A stretch of DNA of 64,000 nt from assembly GCA_021774335.1 (NCBI GenBank), contig JAJFJD010000019.1, forward strand, positions 62,001-126,000, read 5' to 3'. Below the pieces are notes generated by a model. It did no database searches and had not been told where the DNA came from. It worked only from the letters and a program-made list of their open reading frames with translations. The translations under genes and the position numbers were made by a program. Source of the stretch: Alphaproteobacteria bacterium. GTDB lineage: Bacteria > Pseudomonadota > Alphaproteobacteria > UBA8366. This document shows positions 42,861 to 51,402 of the stretch, in pieces (the first letter of the stretch is position 1; each line of letters starts with the position of its first letter).

Positions 42861-43703
42861 ATGGCCGATTCATTGACATACACCCCGCCGAAAGTTTGGA
42901 AATGGGACGCCGAGAGCGGCGGGACCTGGGCCAAGATCAACCGGCCGATTGCCGGGGCGACGCATGAGAAGGAGCTGCCGCGCGGAAAGCATCCGCATCA
43001 GCTCTACTCGCTGGCGACGCCCAATGGCGTCAAGGTCACGGTGATGTTCGAAGAACTCCTCGCACTCGGCAAGACCGACGCTGAGTATGACGCTTGGCTG
43101 ATCAAGATTGGTGACGGAGACCAGTTTGGCAGCGGCTTCGTGGAGGTGAATCCCAACTCGAAGATTCCCGCGCTGCTGGACCAAAGCACGTCGCCGCCGA
43201 CCCGCGTGTTCGAGTCCGGCGCGATCCTGCTGTATCTGGCGGAGAAGTTCGACGCCTTTCTGCCGCACGATCCGTCGGCCCGGGCGGAGTGTTTCTCGTG
43301 GCTGTTCTGGCAGATGGGCAGTGCGCCCTATCTCGGCGGCGGGTTCGGTCATTTCTACAAATACGCGCCGGAGCGGTTCGAGTACCCGATCAACCGCTTC
43401 ACGATGGAAACCAAACGGCAGCTCGACGTGCTGGAACGGAACCTGTCGGACCGGCAGTACCTATGCGGCGACGACTACAACATCGCCGACATCGCGACTT
43501 ATGCCTGGTACGGGAACCTGGTCCTGAATAATGCCTACGAGGCGGCAGAATTCCTCGACGTGACTTCGTACGAGAACGTGGTGCGATGGGCGTCGGAGAT
43601 TCAGGCCCGTCCGGCGGTCCAGCGCGGCCGGCGGGTCAACAAGACCTCGGGGCCGGAAGACGAGAGGGTGCCGGAACGCCATGACGCCAGCGACTTAGAT
43701 TGA
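42861..43703 (+). CDS. yghU: GST-family disulfide-bond oxidoreductase, YghU-like
   Basis: 280 residues. It has the long N-terminal extension typical of YghU/YfcG-type enzymes (TYTPPKVWKWDAESGGTWA, then INRPIAGATHEKELPRGKHP), followed by the thioredoxin-fold domain (HQLYSLATPNGVKVT) and an all-helical C-terminal domain. YghU enzymes bind two glutathione molecules and reduce disulfides or peroxides in the cytosol. It is a single gene before the aldo/keto reductase on the same strand. Confidence 0.9.
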   Translation: MADSLTYTPPKVWKWDAESGGTWAKINRPIAGATHEKELPRGKHPHQLYSLATPNGVKVTVMFEELLALGKTDAEYDAWLIKIGDGDQFGSGFVEVNPNSKIPALLDQSTSPPTRVFESGAILLYLAEKFDAFLPHDPSARAECFSWLFWQMGSAPYLGGGFGHFYKYAPERFEYPINRFTMETKRQLDVLERNLSDRQYLCGDDYNIADIATYAWYGNLVLNNAYEAAEFLDVTSYENVVRWASEIQARPAVQRGRRVNKTSGPEDERVPERHDASDLD

Positions 43704-43746
43704 TTCTAGGCGATACGACGCCGACAAATTAGGGAACGGAACGCAG

Positions 43747-44673
43747 ATGGACAGACGAAAAATCGGTGGTGCAGGCGGGTTGGACGTGTCGTTGGTCGGA
43801 CTGGGGTGCAATGCATTCGGCCGCCGCGTGGACGAGAAGGGCACGCATGCAGTACTCGACGCCGCGATCGAAGCGGGCATCGATTTCTTCGACACGGCGG
43901 AAACCTATGGCGACGGCGATTCCGAGCGGTTCATGGGAAGCGGGTTGAAGGGGAAGCGCGACAAGGTGTTCCTTGCCACGAAATTCGGCCACACCATTTC
44001 CCATGTTGAGGGCAAACCGAAAGGGTCGCCCGAGAATATCCGCGTCGCCTTGGATCAGAGCCTCGAGAAACTCCAAACCGACGTGATCGACCTGTATCAG
44101 CAGCATCGTCCCGATCCCGACACGCCGCTTTCCGACACGTTGGGTGCGCTCGAGGACCTCGTGTCGACGGGCAAGATTCGATATTACGGCTGCTCCTATT
44201 ACACCGGTGCGCAGATGCAGGAGGCAGTCGATGCTGCCGAGAAGGCCGGACTAAAGGGTTTCGTCACCGCGCAAAATGCCTGGAACATGCTGGAGCGCGG
44301 GATCGAGGCGAATCTCATTCCAGTCTGTGAAAAAAACAGTATCGGCCTGCTGCCCTACTATCCGATCGCTCGCGGTCTGCTTACCGGAAAATACCGGCGG
44401 GGCAGCGACGCACCGGCAGGCAGCCGGCTGGCCGGCGACGATAATCTCGCCAAGGCAGATTTCGATCTCTTGGAAAGTCTGGATGCGTATGCGGGTGACC
44501 ACGGGTACAACATTTTGACGTTGGCAATCTCGTGGCTTGGCGCACAGCCGTCGATTGCCAGTATCATTTGCGGCGCGTCCAAGCCCGAGCAGATGGCGGC
44601 CAATGCCGCCGCCTCGCGTTGGAAGTTGACGGCGGAGAACCTTAAGGAGATCGATGCCTTGCTGGCGGCCTAG
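43747..44673 (+). CDS. Aldo/keto reductase
   Basis: 308 residues in the (beta/alpha)8 NADPH-dependent fold. Catalytic residues are visible: Asp and Tyr in FFDTAETYGDG, Lys in FLATKFGH and His in DLYQQHRPD. The NADPH-binding end is SIICGASKPEQM. It resembles YajO/Tas-like general reductases. It lies downstream of yghU by 43 bases and could share its transcript. Confidence 0.92.
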   Translation: MDRRKIGGAGGLDVSLVGLGCNAFGRRVDEKGTHAVLDAAIEAGIDFFDTAETYGDGDSERFMGSGLKGKRDKVFLATKFGHTISHVEGKPKGSPENIRVALDQSLEKLQTDVIDLYQQHRPDPDTPLSDTLGALEDLVSTGKIRYYGCSYYTGAQMQEAVDAAEKAGLKGFVTAQNAWNMLERGIEANLIPVCEKNSIGLLPYYPIARGLLTGKYRRGSDAPAGSRLAGDDNLAKADFDLLESLDAYAGDHGYNILTLAISWLGAQPSIASIICGASKPEQMAANAAASRWKLTAENLKEIDALLAA

Positions 44674-44736
44674 CGACTGCCGTTTACGGCGTGCCGCTTG
44701 CATCGGACAGGTCTAGACAGGACACTCGGTCGCATC

Positions 44737-45204
44737 ATGCCGAACAAACGGCTTCTCATCATCGCGCACGCGCCATCCGACAACACGCAGCGTCTTCGTG
44801 ACGCCGTTGTCGAGGGCGCGCAGTCGGATGACGGTTTGGCCGTCGACGTGACCGCGCTCAGCCCGTTCGACGCGGGTCCCGACGACGTTCTGGCGGCGAA
44901 CGGGATCATTCTCGGCACGACCGAGAACCTCGGCTATATGAGCGGGGCGCTGAAGGATTTTTTCGATCGGATCTATTACCCGTGTCTGGAGCATACCCAG
45001 GGGCTGCCTTACTGCCTCTACATCCGGGCGGGACATGACGGCACCGGAACACAGCGCGGTGTGGAGACTATCGTCACGGGCCTCCGCTGGCGCGCGGTCC
45101 AGGAGCCGATTGTCTGCCGCGGGGATTGGCAGGACGAATTCGTCGGCCAATGCCGCGAGATCGGGGCGGCCATGGCATACGGCGTAGACGCCGGCATTTT
45201 CTAG
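44737..45204 (+). CDS. Flavodoxin/NADPH-FMN reductase-fold protein
   Basis: 155 residues from MPNKRLLIIAHAPSDNT; an upstream in-frame ATG adds 13 residues without homology. The flavin phosphate loop is in HAPSDNTQRLRDAV and the isoalloxazine-contact loop GTTENLGYMSGALKDFFDR is typical of the NAD(P)H-dependent FMN reductase/WrbA group. It probably carries FMN and transfers electrons. It is convergent with the GST gene. Confidence 0.82.
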   Translation: MPNKRLLIIAHAPSDNTQRLRDAVVEGAQSDDGLAVDVTALSPFDAGPDDVLAANGIILGTTENLGYMSGALKDFFDRIYYPCLEHTQGLPYCLYIRAGHDGTGTQRGVETIVTGLRWRAVQEPIVCRGDWQDEFVGQCREIGAAMAYGVDAGIF

Positions 45205-45232
45205 GGCAGGGCCGAGAAGCGCCCTGGAACCG

Positions 45233-45850
45233 TTACGGCGCCGCGCTCGAAAACTCGTCCATTGCTTCGCAGCGCGCGGCAAAGGCGGCGAGATGGGGGA
45301 ATTTTTCCATCACCTCAAGTTTAGGGCGGACGCGGTTGGCGAACGTGATGGCGACCGTAGCGCTGATATCGGCTTGGCTGATCCGGTCGGTGCCGGCAAG
45401 CCAGTTGTCGCCGGCCTTTTTCGCGCAGGCGTCGAGATAACCGAGACCACCCATGACCTGTCCGTCGTTATGCTCGACCCAGGGCTCGTGGACTTTCTCC
45501 GCCGGATGAAACCGGCCCTCGTAGTAAGCCCACACGGCTTTGTCCATCGTGCCGGTACTGACCGCGGATAGCTGCATCACCCTCCGCCGCGGGACGCCGC
45601 CAGCGGGTATCAGTTGTTTTGCGTCGTCGACCATGTCGTCAAGTGCATCGAGGATCGCATAGCTTTCGACCAGCGCCTCGCCGTCGTCCAGGACTACGGT
45701 GGGCACGCGCACCAGCGGATTATGTTTCTTAACCGGTTCGGGGTTGTCGAAGGCCGAAATCGCTTCTTGTTCCCAGTCGAATCCCAAGAAATTGAGACTG
45801 ACAGCCACGCGCCGTACGAAGGGCGAGCCAAATCCGCCGATGAGTTTCAT
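45233..45850 (-). CDS. Glutathione S-transferase-like protein
   Basis: 205 residues. The N-terminal thioredoxin-like domain has GSPFVRRVAVSLNFLG in place of a Cys/Ser active site at the usual position, then NPLVRVPTVVLDDGEALVES for glutathione binding. The C-terminal helical domain has LAGTDRISQADISAT with the conserved Asp. Substrate unknown. It runs convergently with the flavodoxin-like gene. Confidence 0.88.
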   Translation of the reverse strand: MKLIGGFGSPFVRRVAVSLNFLGFDWEQEAISAFDNPEPVKKHNPLVRVPTVVLDDGEALVESYAILDALDDMVDDAKQLIPAGGVPRRRVMQLSAVSTGTMDKAVWAYYEGRFHPAEKVHEPWVEHNDGQVMGGLGYLDACAKKAGDNWLAGTDRISQADISATVAITFANRVRPKLEVMEKFPHLAAFAARCEAMDEFSSAAP

Positions 45851-45924
45851 GAGTCTGGTCCGCCTCTAATAGTGGATGAATTGCGTCTGCCGAGCAGCAT
45901 ATCAGGCGCGCGCATCGCTCGCGA

Positions 45925-46884
45925 CTACGCCGGCGCGGCGATCACCCGGACCGGTTTGCCGTCGAGCCAGGCGCGCACGTCTTCCAGACTGTCTTGATAG
46001 CGAGCGGCGAAATTCTCATAGGTGCGCCCGCCGATATGCGGTGTCAGCACCGTGTTCGGTAACGTCCGAAGCTTATGACCGGCGGGCAGGGGTTCGATGT
46101 CATAGACGTCGAGTCCGGCCCCGGCGATCTGGTTGGATTCCAACGCCTCAATCATGGCGGCCTCATCGACGATGGGGCCGCGTGACGTGTTAATCAGCCA
46201 TGCCGTCGGCTTCATTAGGCCGATTTCCTTTGCCCCGACCAATCCACGAGATCTGTCGCCCAGGATCACGTGGACCGACAGGACGTCCGACCGTTTGAAC
46301 AATTCGTCCTTCCCGACACGCGTGACGCCGAGTTCCGCGCAGCGTTCGTCGGTCAGGTTCTGGCTCCAGGCGATCACCTCCATGTCGAGCGCCAATCCGA
46401 CCCGGGCGACGCCGCCTCCCAGCCGGCCGAGGCCGAGCACGCCGAGTGTCTTCCCGGTCAAGCCGCGCGGCAGGTCGAGGCCCCATTCGCCGTGCCGCAT
46501 GCCCTGGTCTTCCAGCGGGATGTGCTTCGCGAGGCTGAGGATCAGGCCCCAGGCCGTCTCCACCGTGCCGTTGGGGAAGCCGTATCCCGTGCCGGTGACG
46601 GTCACGCCCTGATCGGCCAGCGCATCCAGATCGAGGGCCGCGTTGCGTTGGCCATGGGTGACGAGGAGTTTTAGGTTCGGCAATTGTTCGACCAGCGCTT
46701 GGTCGAAGCGGGTTTCCTCGCGTGCCGTGACGACGATGTCATAGGGCGCAAGCAGTTCGGCCGCTTCGGCACCGTCGGTCAGCCGGTCCTGAAAGACGTC
46801 GACCGTGATGTCGGACGGCAGCGTCCCCCAATCGGCGGTTTCTTCGGCGAGCTTTTGATAGTCGTTGATGATGGCAAGGCGCAT
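45925..46884 (-). CDS. D-2-hydroxyacid dehydrogenase family protein
   Basis: 319 residues. The NAD-binding motif GVLGLGRLGGGV (about 145-156) is intact, as are the catalytic Arg (NTSRGPIVDE), Glu region and His (LTPHIGG). It resembles phosphoglycerate dehydrogenase-like enzymes but lacks ACT domains, so it more likely reduces a 2-keto acid or acts as a glyoxylate/hydroxypyruvate reductase. It is divergent from the DauA-like gene across 162 bases. Confidence 0.9.
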   Translation of the reverse strand: MRLAIINDYQKLAEETADWGTLPSDITVDVFQDRLTDGAEAAELLAPYDIVVTAREETRFDQALVEQLPNLKLLVTHGQRNAALDLDALADQGVTVTGTGYGFPNGTVETAWGLILSLAKHIPLEDQGMRHGEWGLDLPRGLTGKTLGVLGLGRLGGGVARVGLALDMEVIAWSQNLTDERCAELGVTRVGKDELFKRSDVLSVHVILGDRSRGLVGAKEIGLMKPTAWLINTSRGPIVDEAAMIEALESNQIAGAGLDVYDIEPLPAGHKLRTLPNTVLTPHIGGRTYENFAARYQDSLEDVRAWLDGKPVRVIAAPA

Positions 46885-47046
46885 GCAATTTCCTTGGATG
46901 GTGCCGGTGGGGAATGTACGCGTGGCTTTGGCTTAGCCGCGTGCCGCAACGCGTGCAAGCGTCGGCACTAAACTTTACCTTACCTCCAACCATAGGACCG
47001 AATTAATACACGAATCGTGTCCCATACAGACGAAGCGTAGGGAAGC

Positions 47047-48186
47047 GTGAGCGAGAGTTACGATTTTATCATTGTCGGCGGCGGCATTGCGGGTGTGTCG
47101 GCGGGCTATTTCCTGTCACCGCATGGCCGCGTGCTGCTGCTTGAGCGCGAAACCGCGCTCGCCTACCACACTACCGGGCGGTCGGCCGCGATGTACACGC
47201 AGGCCTATGGCAATGCCGCTGTCCGCGCTCTGACCGTTGCGGGACACGATTTCTTCACCGCACCACCGGCCGGATTTTCTGAACCCGCGCTGTTGGCTCC
47301 GCGCGGCGCCCTGTTCATCGGCCGCAACGACCAGCTTGACGCGCTCGATCAAGCTGCGGCGGAGGGGAGTGCTCTGGTCGATTCCATTCACCGCATCGAT
47401 GGGACCGCGGCGTGTGCGATCCTGCCGGTGTTGCGGCCCGACTATGTCGCCGGCGGGGTCTTGGAACCGGAGGCCATGGACATCGACGTGCACGCTCTGC
47501 ACCAAGGCTTCGTGCGCGGCATCCGTGATCACGGCGGTACGATCGTGACCGGTGCGGAAGTGCTGGCCGTCGACCGCGCCAGCGCCGATTGGTCGGTCGA
47601 AACCCCTGGCGGTAGATGGACGGCGCCTGTCGTCATCAATGCTGCCGGTGCTTGGTGCGATGCTTTGGCCACGATGGCGGGTATCGATCCAATTGGATTG
47701 ATGCCAAAGCGGCGCACGGCGGTCGTGTTCGAGCCTCCGGTGGATATGGCGGTCGACGCCTGGCCGTTGACCATCGATATCGACGAGGAATTCTACTTCA
47801 AGCCCGAGGCCGGCACATTGATGGGTTCGCCAGCCGACGAGACCCCGATGCCGCCTTGCGACGTGCAGCCGGAAGAGCTCGACATCGCCATCGCGATTGA
47901 CCGCATCCAGACGGCAACGACGATGACAATCGACCGGGTTTCGCATCGTTGGGCCGGATTGCGATCCTTCGTCGCCGACAAGACGCCGGTTGCCGGTTTC
48001 GATTCGGCCGCGCCCAGTTTCTTCTGGCTGGCGGGGCAAGGCGGTTACGGCATCCAGACGGCGCCCGCTCTGGGACGCATTGCGGCCGACTTGGCGCGCG
48101 GACGAGACCTGCCGTCCGAGATTGGTGAATTCGGGCTGACGGCGGCGGATTTGTCGCCGTCACGGGCGGGGTTGCGCCGGGCCTGA
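47047..48186 (+). CDS. FAD-dependent D-amino-acid dehydrogenase, DauA-like
   Basis: 379 residues with a GTG start after TAGGGAAG. The FAD motif is GGGIAGVSAGYFLS. Strings such as YHTTGRSAAMYTQAYGNA, NAAGAWCDALATMAG, PKRRTAVVFEPP and GQGGYGIQTAPALG match the D-arginine dehydrogenase family from memory. It would oxidise D-amino acids to 2-keto acids in the cytosol, passing electrons to a quinone or acceptor. The substrate (D-Arg, D-Lys or similar) is not proven. It is convergent with the TctA gene. Confidence 0.87.
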   Translation: MSESYDFIIVGGGIAGVSAGYFLSPHGRVLLLERETALAYHTTGRSAAMYTQAYGNAAVRALTVAGHDFFTAPPAGFSEPALLAPRGALFIGRNDQLDALDQAAAEGSALVDSIHRIDGTAACAILPVLRPDYVAGGVLEPEAMDIDVHALHQGFVRGIRDHGGTIVTGAEVLAVDRASADWSVETPGGRWTAPVVINAAGAWCDALATMAGIDPIGLMPKRRTAVVFEPPVDMAVDAWPLTIDIDEEFYFKPEAGTLMGSPADETPMPPCDVQPEELDIAIAIDRIQTATTMTIDRVSHRWAGLRSFVADKTPVAGFDSAAPSFFWLAGQGGYGIQTAPALGRIAADLARGRDLPSEIGEFGLTAADLSPSRAGLRRA

Positions 48187-48219
48187 GCGTGGCGAAATGG
48201 AATAGGGCGGCACAGCAAG

Positions 48220-49731
48220 TTAGAGCTGTATCTCCTTGGCCTGTTGCCGCTTCGCGTTTCGTCGGGCCAGCAATCCCGAACCGACCAACGAAACGAGAAT
48301 ACAAACCCACAGGAAGATACAAATTGGCCGGGTAAAGAAGATCGTGAAATCCCAGTCGGACATCTCCGCGCTTTGCGTGAAGTACTCCTCGGCCATTGGC
48401 CCCAGGACCATGCCCAGGACAACCGCGCTGAGCGGATACTTGTACTTCATCAGCAGATAGCCGAACGCTCCCATCACGAGCATCACGCCTATGTCGAAAA
48501 ACTCGGTCCGGCCCGAATAGGCGCCCAGCGTCGCCGCCGCGATGGTGCAGGGGACAAGAATGTTCAGCGGTATGCGCGTCAGGCGATAAAAATACTTCGC
48601 CGCCAAAAGGCCGAAAACCGCGATCATCAAACAGCCGAACAGCAGATACACGCCGAGCGTATGGATCAAGGTCAGCTGCTCGAAGAAGAGCCGCGGACCC
48701 GGCCGCAAACCCATGAACATCATGACGCCCAGCAGGATTGCCGTCGAAGCGGATCCCGGAATTCCCAACGCGAAGGTTGGAATGAGCGCGCCGCCGACGT
48801 TCGAGCTGTTACCGGCTTCCGTCGCGAGGATGCCTTCGGGAATGCCGGTCCCATATTTCTCCGGGTGTTTCGACGTGCTTCGGGCCAGCGTATAGGCGAC
48901 GAACGCCGCTATCGTGGCGCCGGCGCCGGGCAGCGCGCCGATGAAGGTGCCGACGGCCGCACTCTGTAGCAGGACACGCTTGTGCCGGAATGCGTCGGCC
49001 ATGCCGGAAAGCGCGCCGCGCAATGTCGGCGATGCTTGCAGGGCGCCCTGCACCAAGTGCTTTTCATCGATCAAGAAAAGCATCTGCGCGATGCAGAACA
49101 AGCCAAGCAATGCCGGGATAAAGGGAAGGCCTTCGTAAAGCTGAAGAATGTCGAACGTCATGCGCGGCTCGCCCCACGCGGGATCCACTCCGATCGCCGG
49201 AAGCGCCATGCCGAGGCAGCCCGCGAACAATCCCTTCCAAAGGCGGCCAGGATCGATTGACGCCAGGACCGTCAAACCGAACAACACCAAAACGAAGAAT
49301 TCTGGCGGGCCGAAGCGCAGAGCGAGGCGCGCCAGGAAGGGCGAGAAGAGCAGGAATGCGATGATGCTGAATGTGCCGCCCGTGAAAGACCCCATCGCGC
49401 CATAGGCGAGGGCCTCCGAAACCTTTCCCTTTCGCGTCATGGGAAATCCGTCGATCACCGTCGGCGCGCCGCCGGCATCGCCCGGAACCCCCAACAGGAC
49501 CGATGGAATGCCACCGCCGTAATGCGTGCCGCCATATACGTTGATCAGAAACACCATCGAGTTGAGGGGCGACAGGGTAATGGCGATCGGCAGGGTGATT
49601 GCCATCGCGGCCCCGCCGCCGAATCCCGGAAGGGCCCCGAAGAATATGCCCAAGGCCATGCCACCCACGGCGATTGCGAGCGTTTCGGCCGTCAACGATG
49701 CCAGGATTTCAATCACGGCCGGTCCTTGCAC
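48220..49731 (-). CDS. tctA: Tripartite tricarboxylate transporter permease, large subunit (TctA)
   Basis: 503 residues, about 12 membrane helices. The TctA signature region GALPGFGGGAAMAITLPIAI and GGTHYGGGIPSVLLGVPGD are present, and the second half repeats it as GALPGAGATIAAFVAYT. It is the last gene of the tctC-tctB-tctA order on the minus strand, 27 bases after tctB. The imported acid is unknown. Confidence 0.94.
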   Translation of the reverse strand: MQGPAVIEILASLTAETLAIAVGGMALGIFFGALPGFGGGAAMAITLPIAITLSPLNSMVFLINVYGGTHYGGGIPSVLLGVPGDAGGAPTVIDGFPMTRKGKVSEALAYGAMGSFTGGTFSIIAFLLFSPFLARLALRFGPPEFFVLVLFGLTVLASIDPGRLWKGLFAGCLGMALPAIGVDPAWGEPRMTFDILQLYEGLPFIPALLGLFCIAQMLFLIDEKHLVQGALQASPTLRGALSGMADAFRHKRVLLQSAAVGTFIGALPGAGATIAAFVAYTLARSTSKHPEKYGTGIPEGILATEAGNSSNVGGALIPTFALGIPGSASTAILLGVMMFMGLRPGPRLFFEQLTLIHTLGVYLLFGCLMIAVFGLLAAKYFYRLTRIPLNILVPCTIAAATLGAYSGRTEFFDIGVMLVMGAFGYLLMKYKYPLSAVVLGMVLGPMAEEYFTQSAEMSDWDFTIFFTRPICIFLWVCILVSLVGSGLLARRNAKRQQAKEIQL

Positions 49732-49758
49732 ATCGCTGCCAGGGTCGATGCAGTTCCA

Positions 49759-50193
49759 TCAGATTTGAACTTCGAAGAGATAGCCAAAGACGCCATAGAG
49801 ACTGAAGGTAAAGCCGCAGGCTATGACGATAGCATTTGCCCAGTGGACGCGGAGCGCGACCATGGAGCCCGTGAGATACACCACGGTCGCGATCACGAAG
49901 TTCGTCGCGATGAACAGAACGAGGTACAGCACGGCGGATCCGAGCACGATCATCGGGTTCCGAAAGACGACCAGCGCCGCCGTGAAGGAGAGATTCTGCG
50001 TCCCAACGTCGGGCGCGTTGCGGCCGTTGCGCCATTCCTTCGCAAGGATCACGGCGATCAGGACCAGCGATAAAACCATCAGGAACCGCGGGAATGCGAC
50101 GCTCAACTCTGGCAATTCGCGTGTTGCATGGTAATACGCGGCGCCGAAGACAAGCACGATAACCGGAACCCAAACTTCGCCGAGTTTGCGCAT
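49759..50193 (-). CDS. tctB: Tripartite tricarboxylate transporter small membrane subunit (TctB)
   Basis: 144 residues with four membrane helices, the usual TctB size (VWVPVIVLVFGAAYYHAT at the start, VALRVHWANAIVIACGF near the end). It lies between the binding protein and large permease genes, so the assignment rests on fold plus context. It forms the small membrane subunit with TctA. Confidence 0.9.
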   Translation of the reverse strand: MRKLGEVWVPVIVLVFGAAYYHATRELPELSVAFPRFLMVLSLVLIAVILAKEWRNGRNAPDVGTQNLSFTAALVVFRNPMIVLGSAVLYLVLFIATNFVIATVVYLTGSMVALRVHWANAIVIACGFTFSLYGVFGYLFEVQI

Positions 50194-50250
50194 CGCTTCC
50201 CCCTCTTAAGGCGGCCTCAGGCCCCGCGGCGTGCCCTTAGCTGGCGGTCC

Positions 50251-51243
50251 CTACTTTTTCTTCTTCTTTTTCGCTGCGTCGATCAGCGGCTTGTACTTGC
50301 GCATCGACGCGTGCATGTCGGCGACGAATTTGACCGCTTCGTCGGGTCCCATATAGGTGAATTCCCGACCGCCGCGTTTTAGCGCTGTTTGGTATTCCGG
50401 CGAATGAAGGGCCTCTTTGACCGCCTTCACCAGCTTCGCGAATCCTTCCGGATCGGTTTCCTTGAACGTCTTGTGTGCTGCGAAGCCGAAGGCCGCCCGC
50501 AGGTGCGGTATCTTGGAAGCTGGAAGCTGCTTGTCGAAGGTTTCGGCTTCGGGATATAGCGGGCTTTTCTTCGCCGAGACGATGCCGAGCCCCTTGATTT
50601 CGTCGCGGACCCGCAAGATCGAGGTCGGACGCGAGACGCCGACATCGAAATGTTTGCCGACCACGTTGCTCATCACCTTCGATCCGCCCTTCACGTTGAC
50701 CTTGCGGAATTTGATGCCGAGGTTCTGCTCCAGAAGTGCCACGCCGATATAGTGTTCGCCGGTGAAGCTTCCGATGGCGAGTTTGACCTGGCCGGGGCGC
50801 TTCTTCGCGTCGGCAACCAAATCCGCCATGCTGTTGTAGGGCGAGTCCTTGTGGGTAAACCAAATCGGCACGTCGCCGGTAATGACCGCCACTGGCGTGA
50901 TGTCGTCGAACTTGTATTTCGGCTTTGCGAAGATGGTCGTGTTCACAAGATGAGGCAGGACAAGGGCGGTGACCGCATAGCCTTCCTTGCCGTTGGCGTT
51001 GACGATCTCCCAACCGATCCGCCCGCTGGCGCCCTTTTTATAGGAATACAGGAATGATTGACCGAGCTTCTTTTCAAGGATCGGTTTCAGCGGAAGCAGC
51101 GTCTGATCGACGCCGCCGCCGGGCGAGAAGGGGACAACCATGGTGACTGGTTTGTTCGGCCAGTCCGAACCTGCGAACGATACGTTGGCGATCGCCATCA
51201 GACCCGCAATGGTCGCCGTCAACAGCCGCAAAAACGTGGTCAT
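50251..51243 (-). CDS. tctC: TctC/Bug-type periplasmic solute-binding protein
   Basis: 330 residues. A signal peptide (LLTATIAGLMAIANVSFA) is followed by the family opening SDWPNKPVTMVVPFSPGGGVDQ. The periplasmic-binding fold continues through the VKLAIGSFTGEHYIG region, and the tail is Lys-rich (DAAKKKKKK). It captures a carboxylate and delivers it to TctAB. It is the first gene of the operon, 57 bases ahead of tctB. Confidence 0.92.
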   Translation of the reverse strand: MTTFLRLLTATIAGLMAIANVSFAGSDWPNKPVTMVVPFSPGGGVDQTLLPLKPILEKKLGQSFLYSYKKGASGRIGWEIVNANGKEGYAVTALVLPHLVNTTIFAKPKYKFDDITPVAVITGDVPIWFTHKDSPYNSMADLVADAKKRPGQVKLAIGSFTGEHYIGVALLEQNLGIKFRKVNVKGGSKVMSNVVGKHFDVGVSRPTSILRVRDEIKGLGIVSAKKSPLYPEAETFDKQLPASKIPHLRAAFGFAAHKTFKETDPEGFAKLVKAVKEALHSPEYQTALKRGGREFTYMGPDEAVKFVADMHASMRKYKPLIDAAKKKKKK

Positions 51244-51402
51244 CGCGCCTACTCCCTATTGTTTTTAATGCGTGTTCCCTATCGTGTTCTCAAGTTGGTA
51301 CATAATTCTAGACGCAAGCGCCGACATCACCAAAACGCACCGATAGGGTCGCTATGGATGTTCCGGCCCAAGCGGTCCCTAAATCACAAATTAGAGCTGC
51401 CG

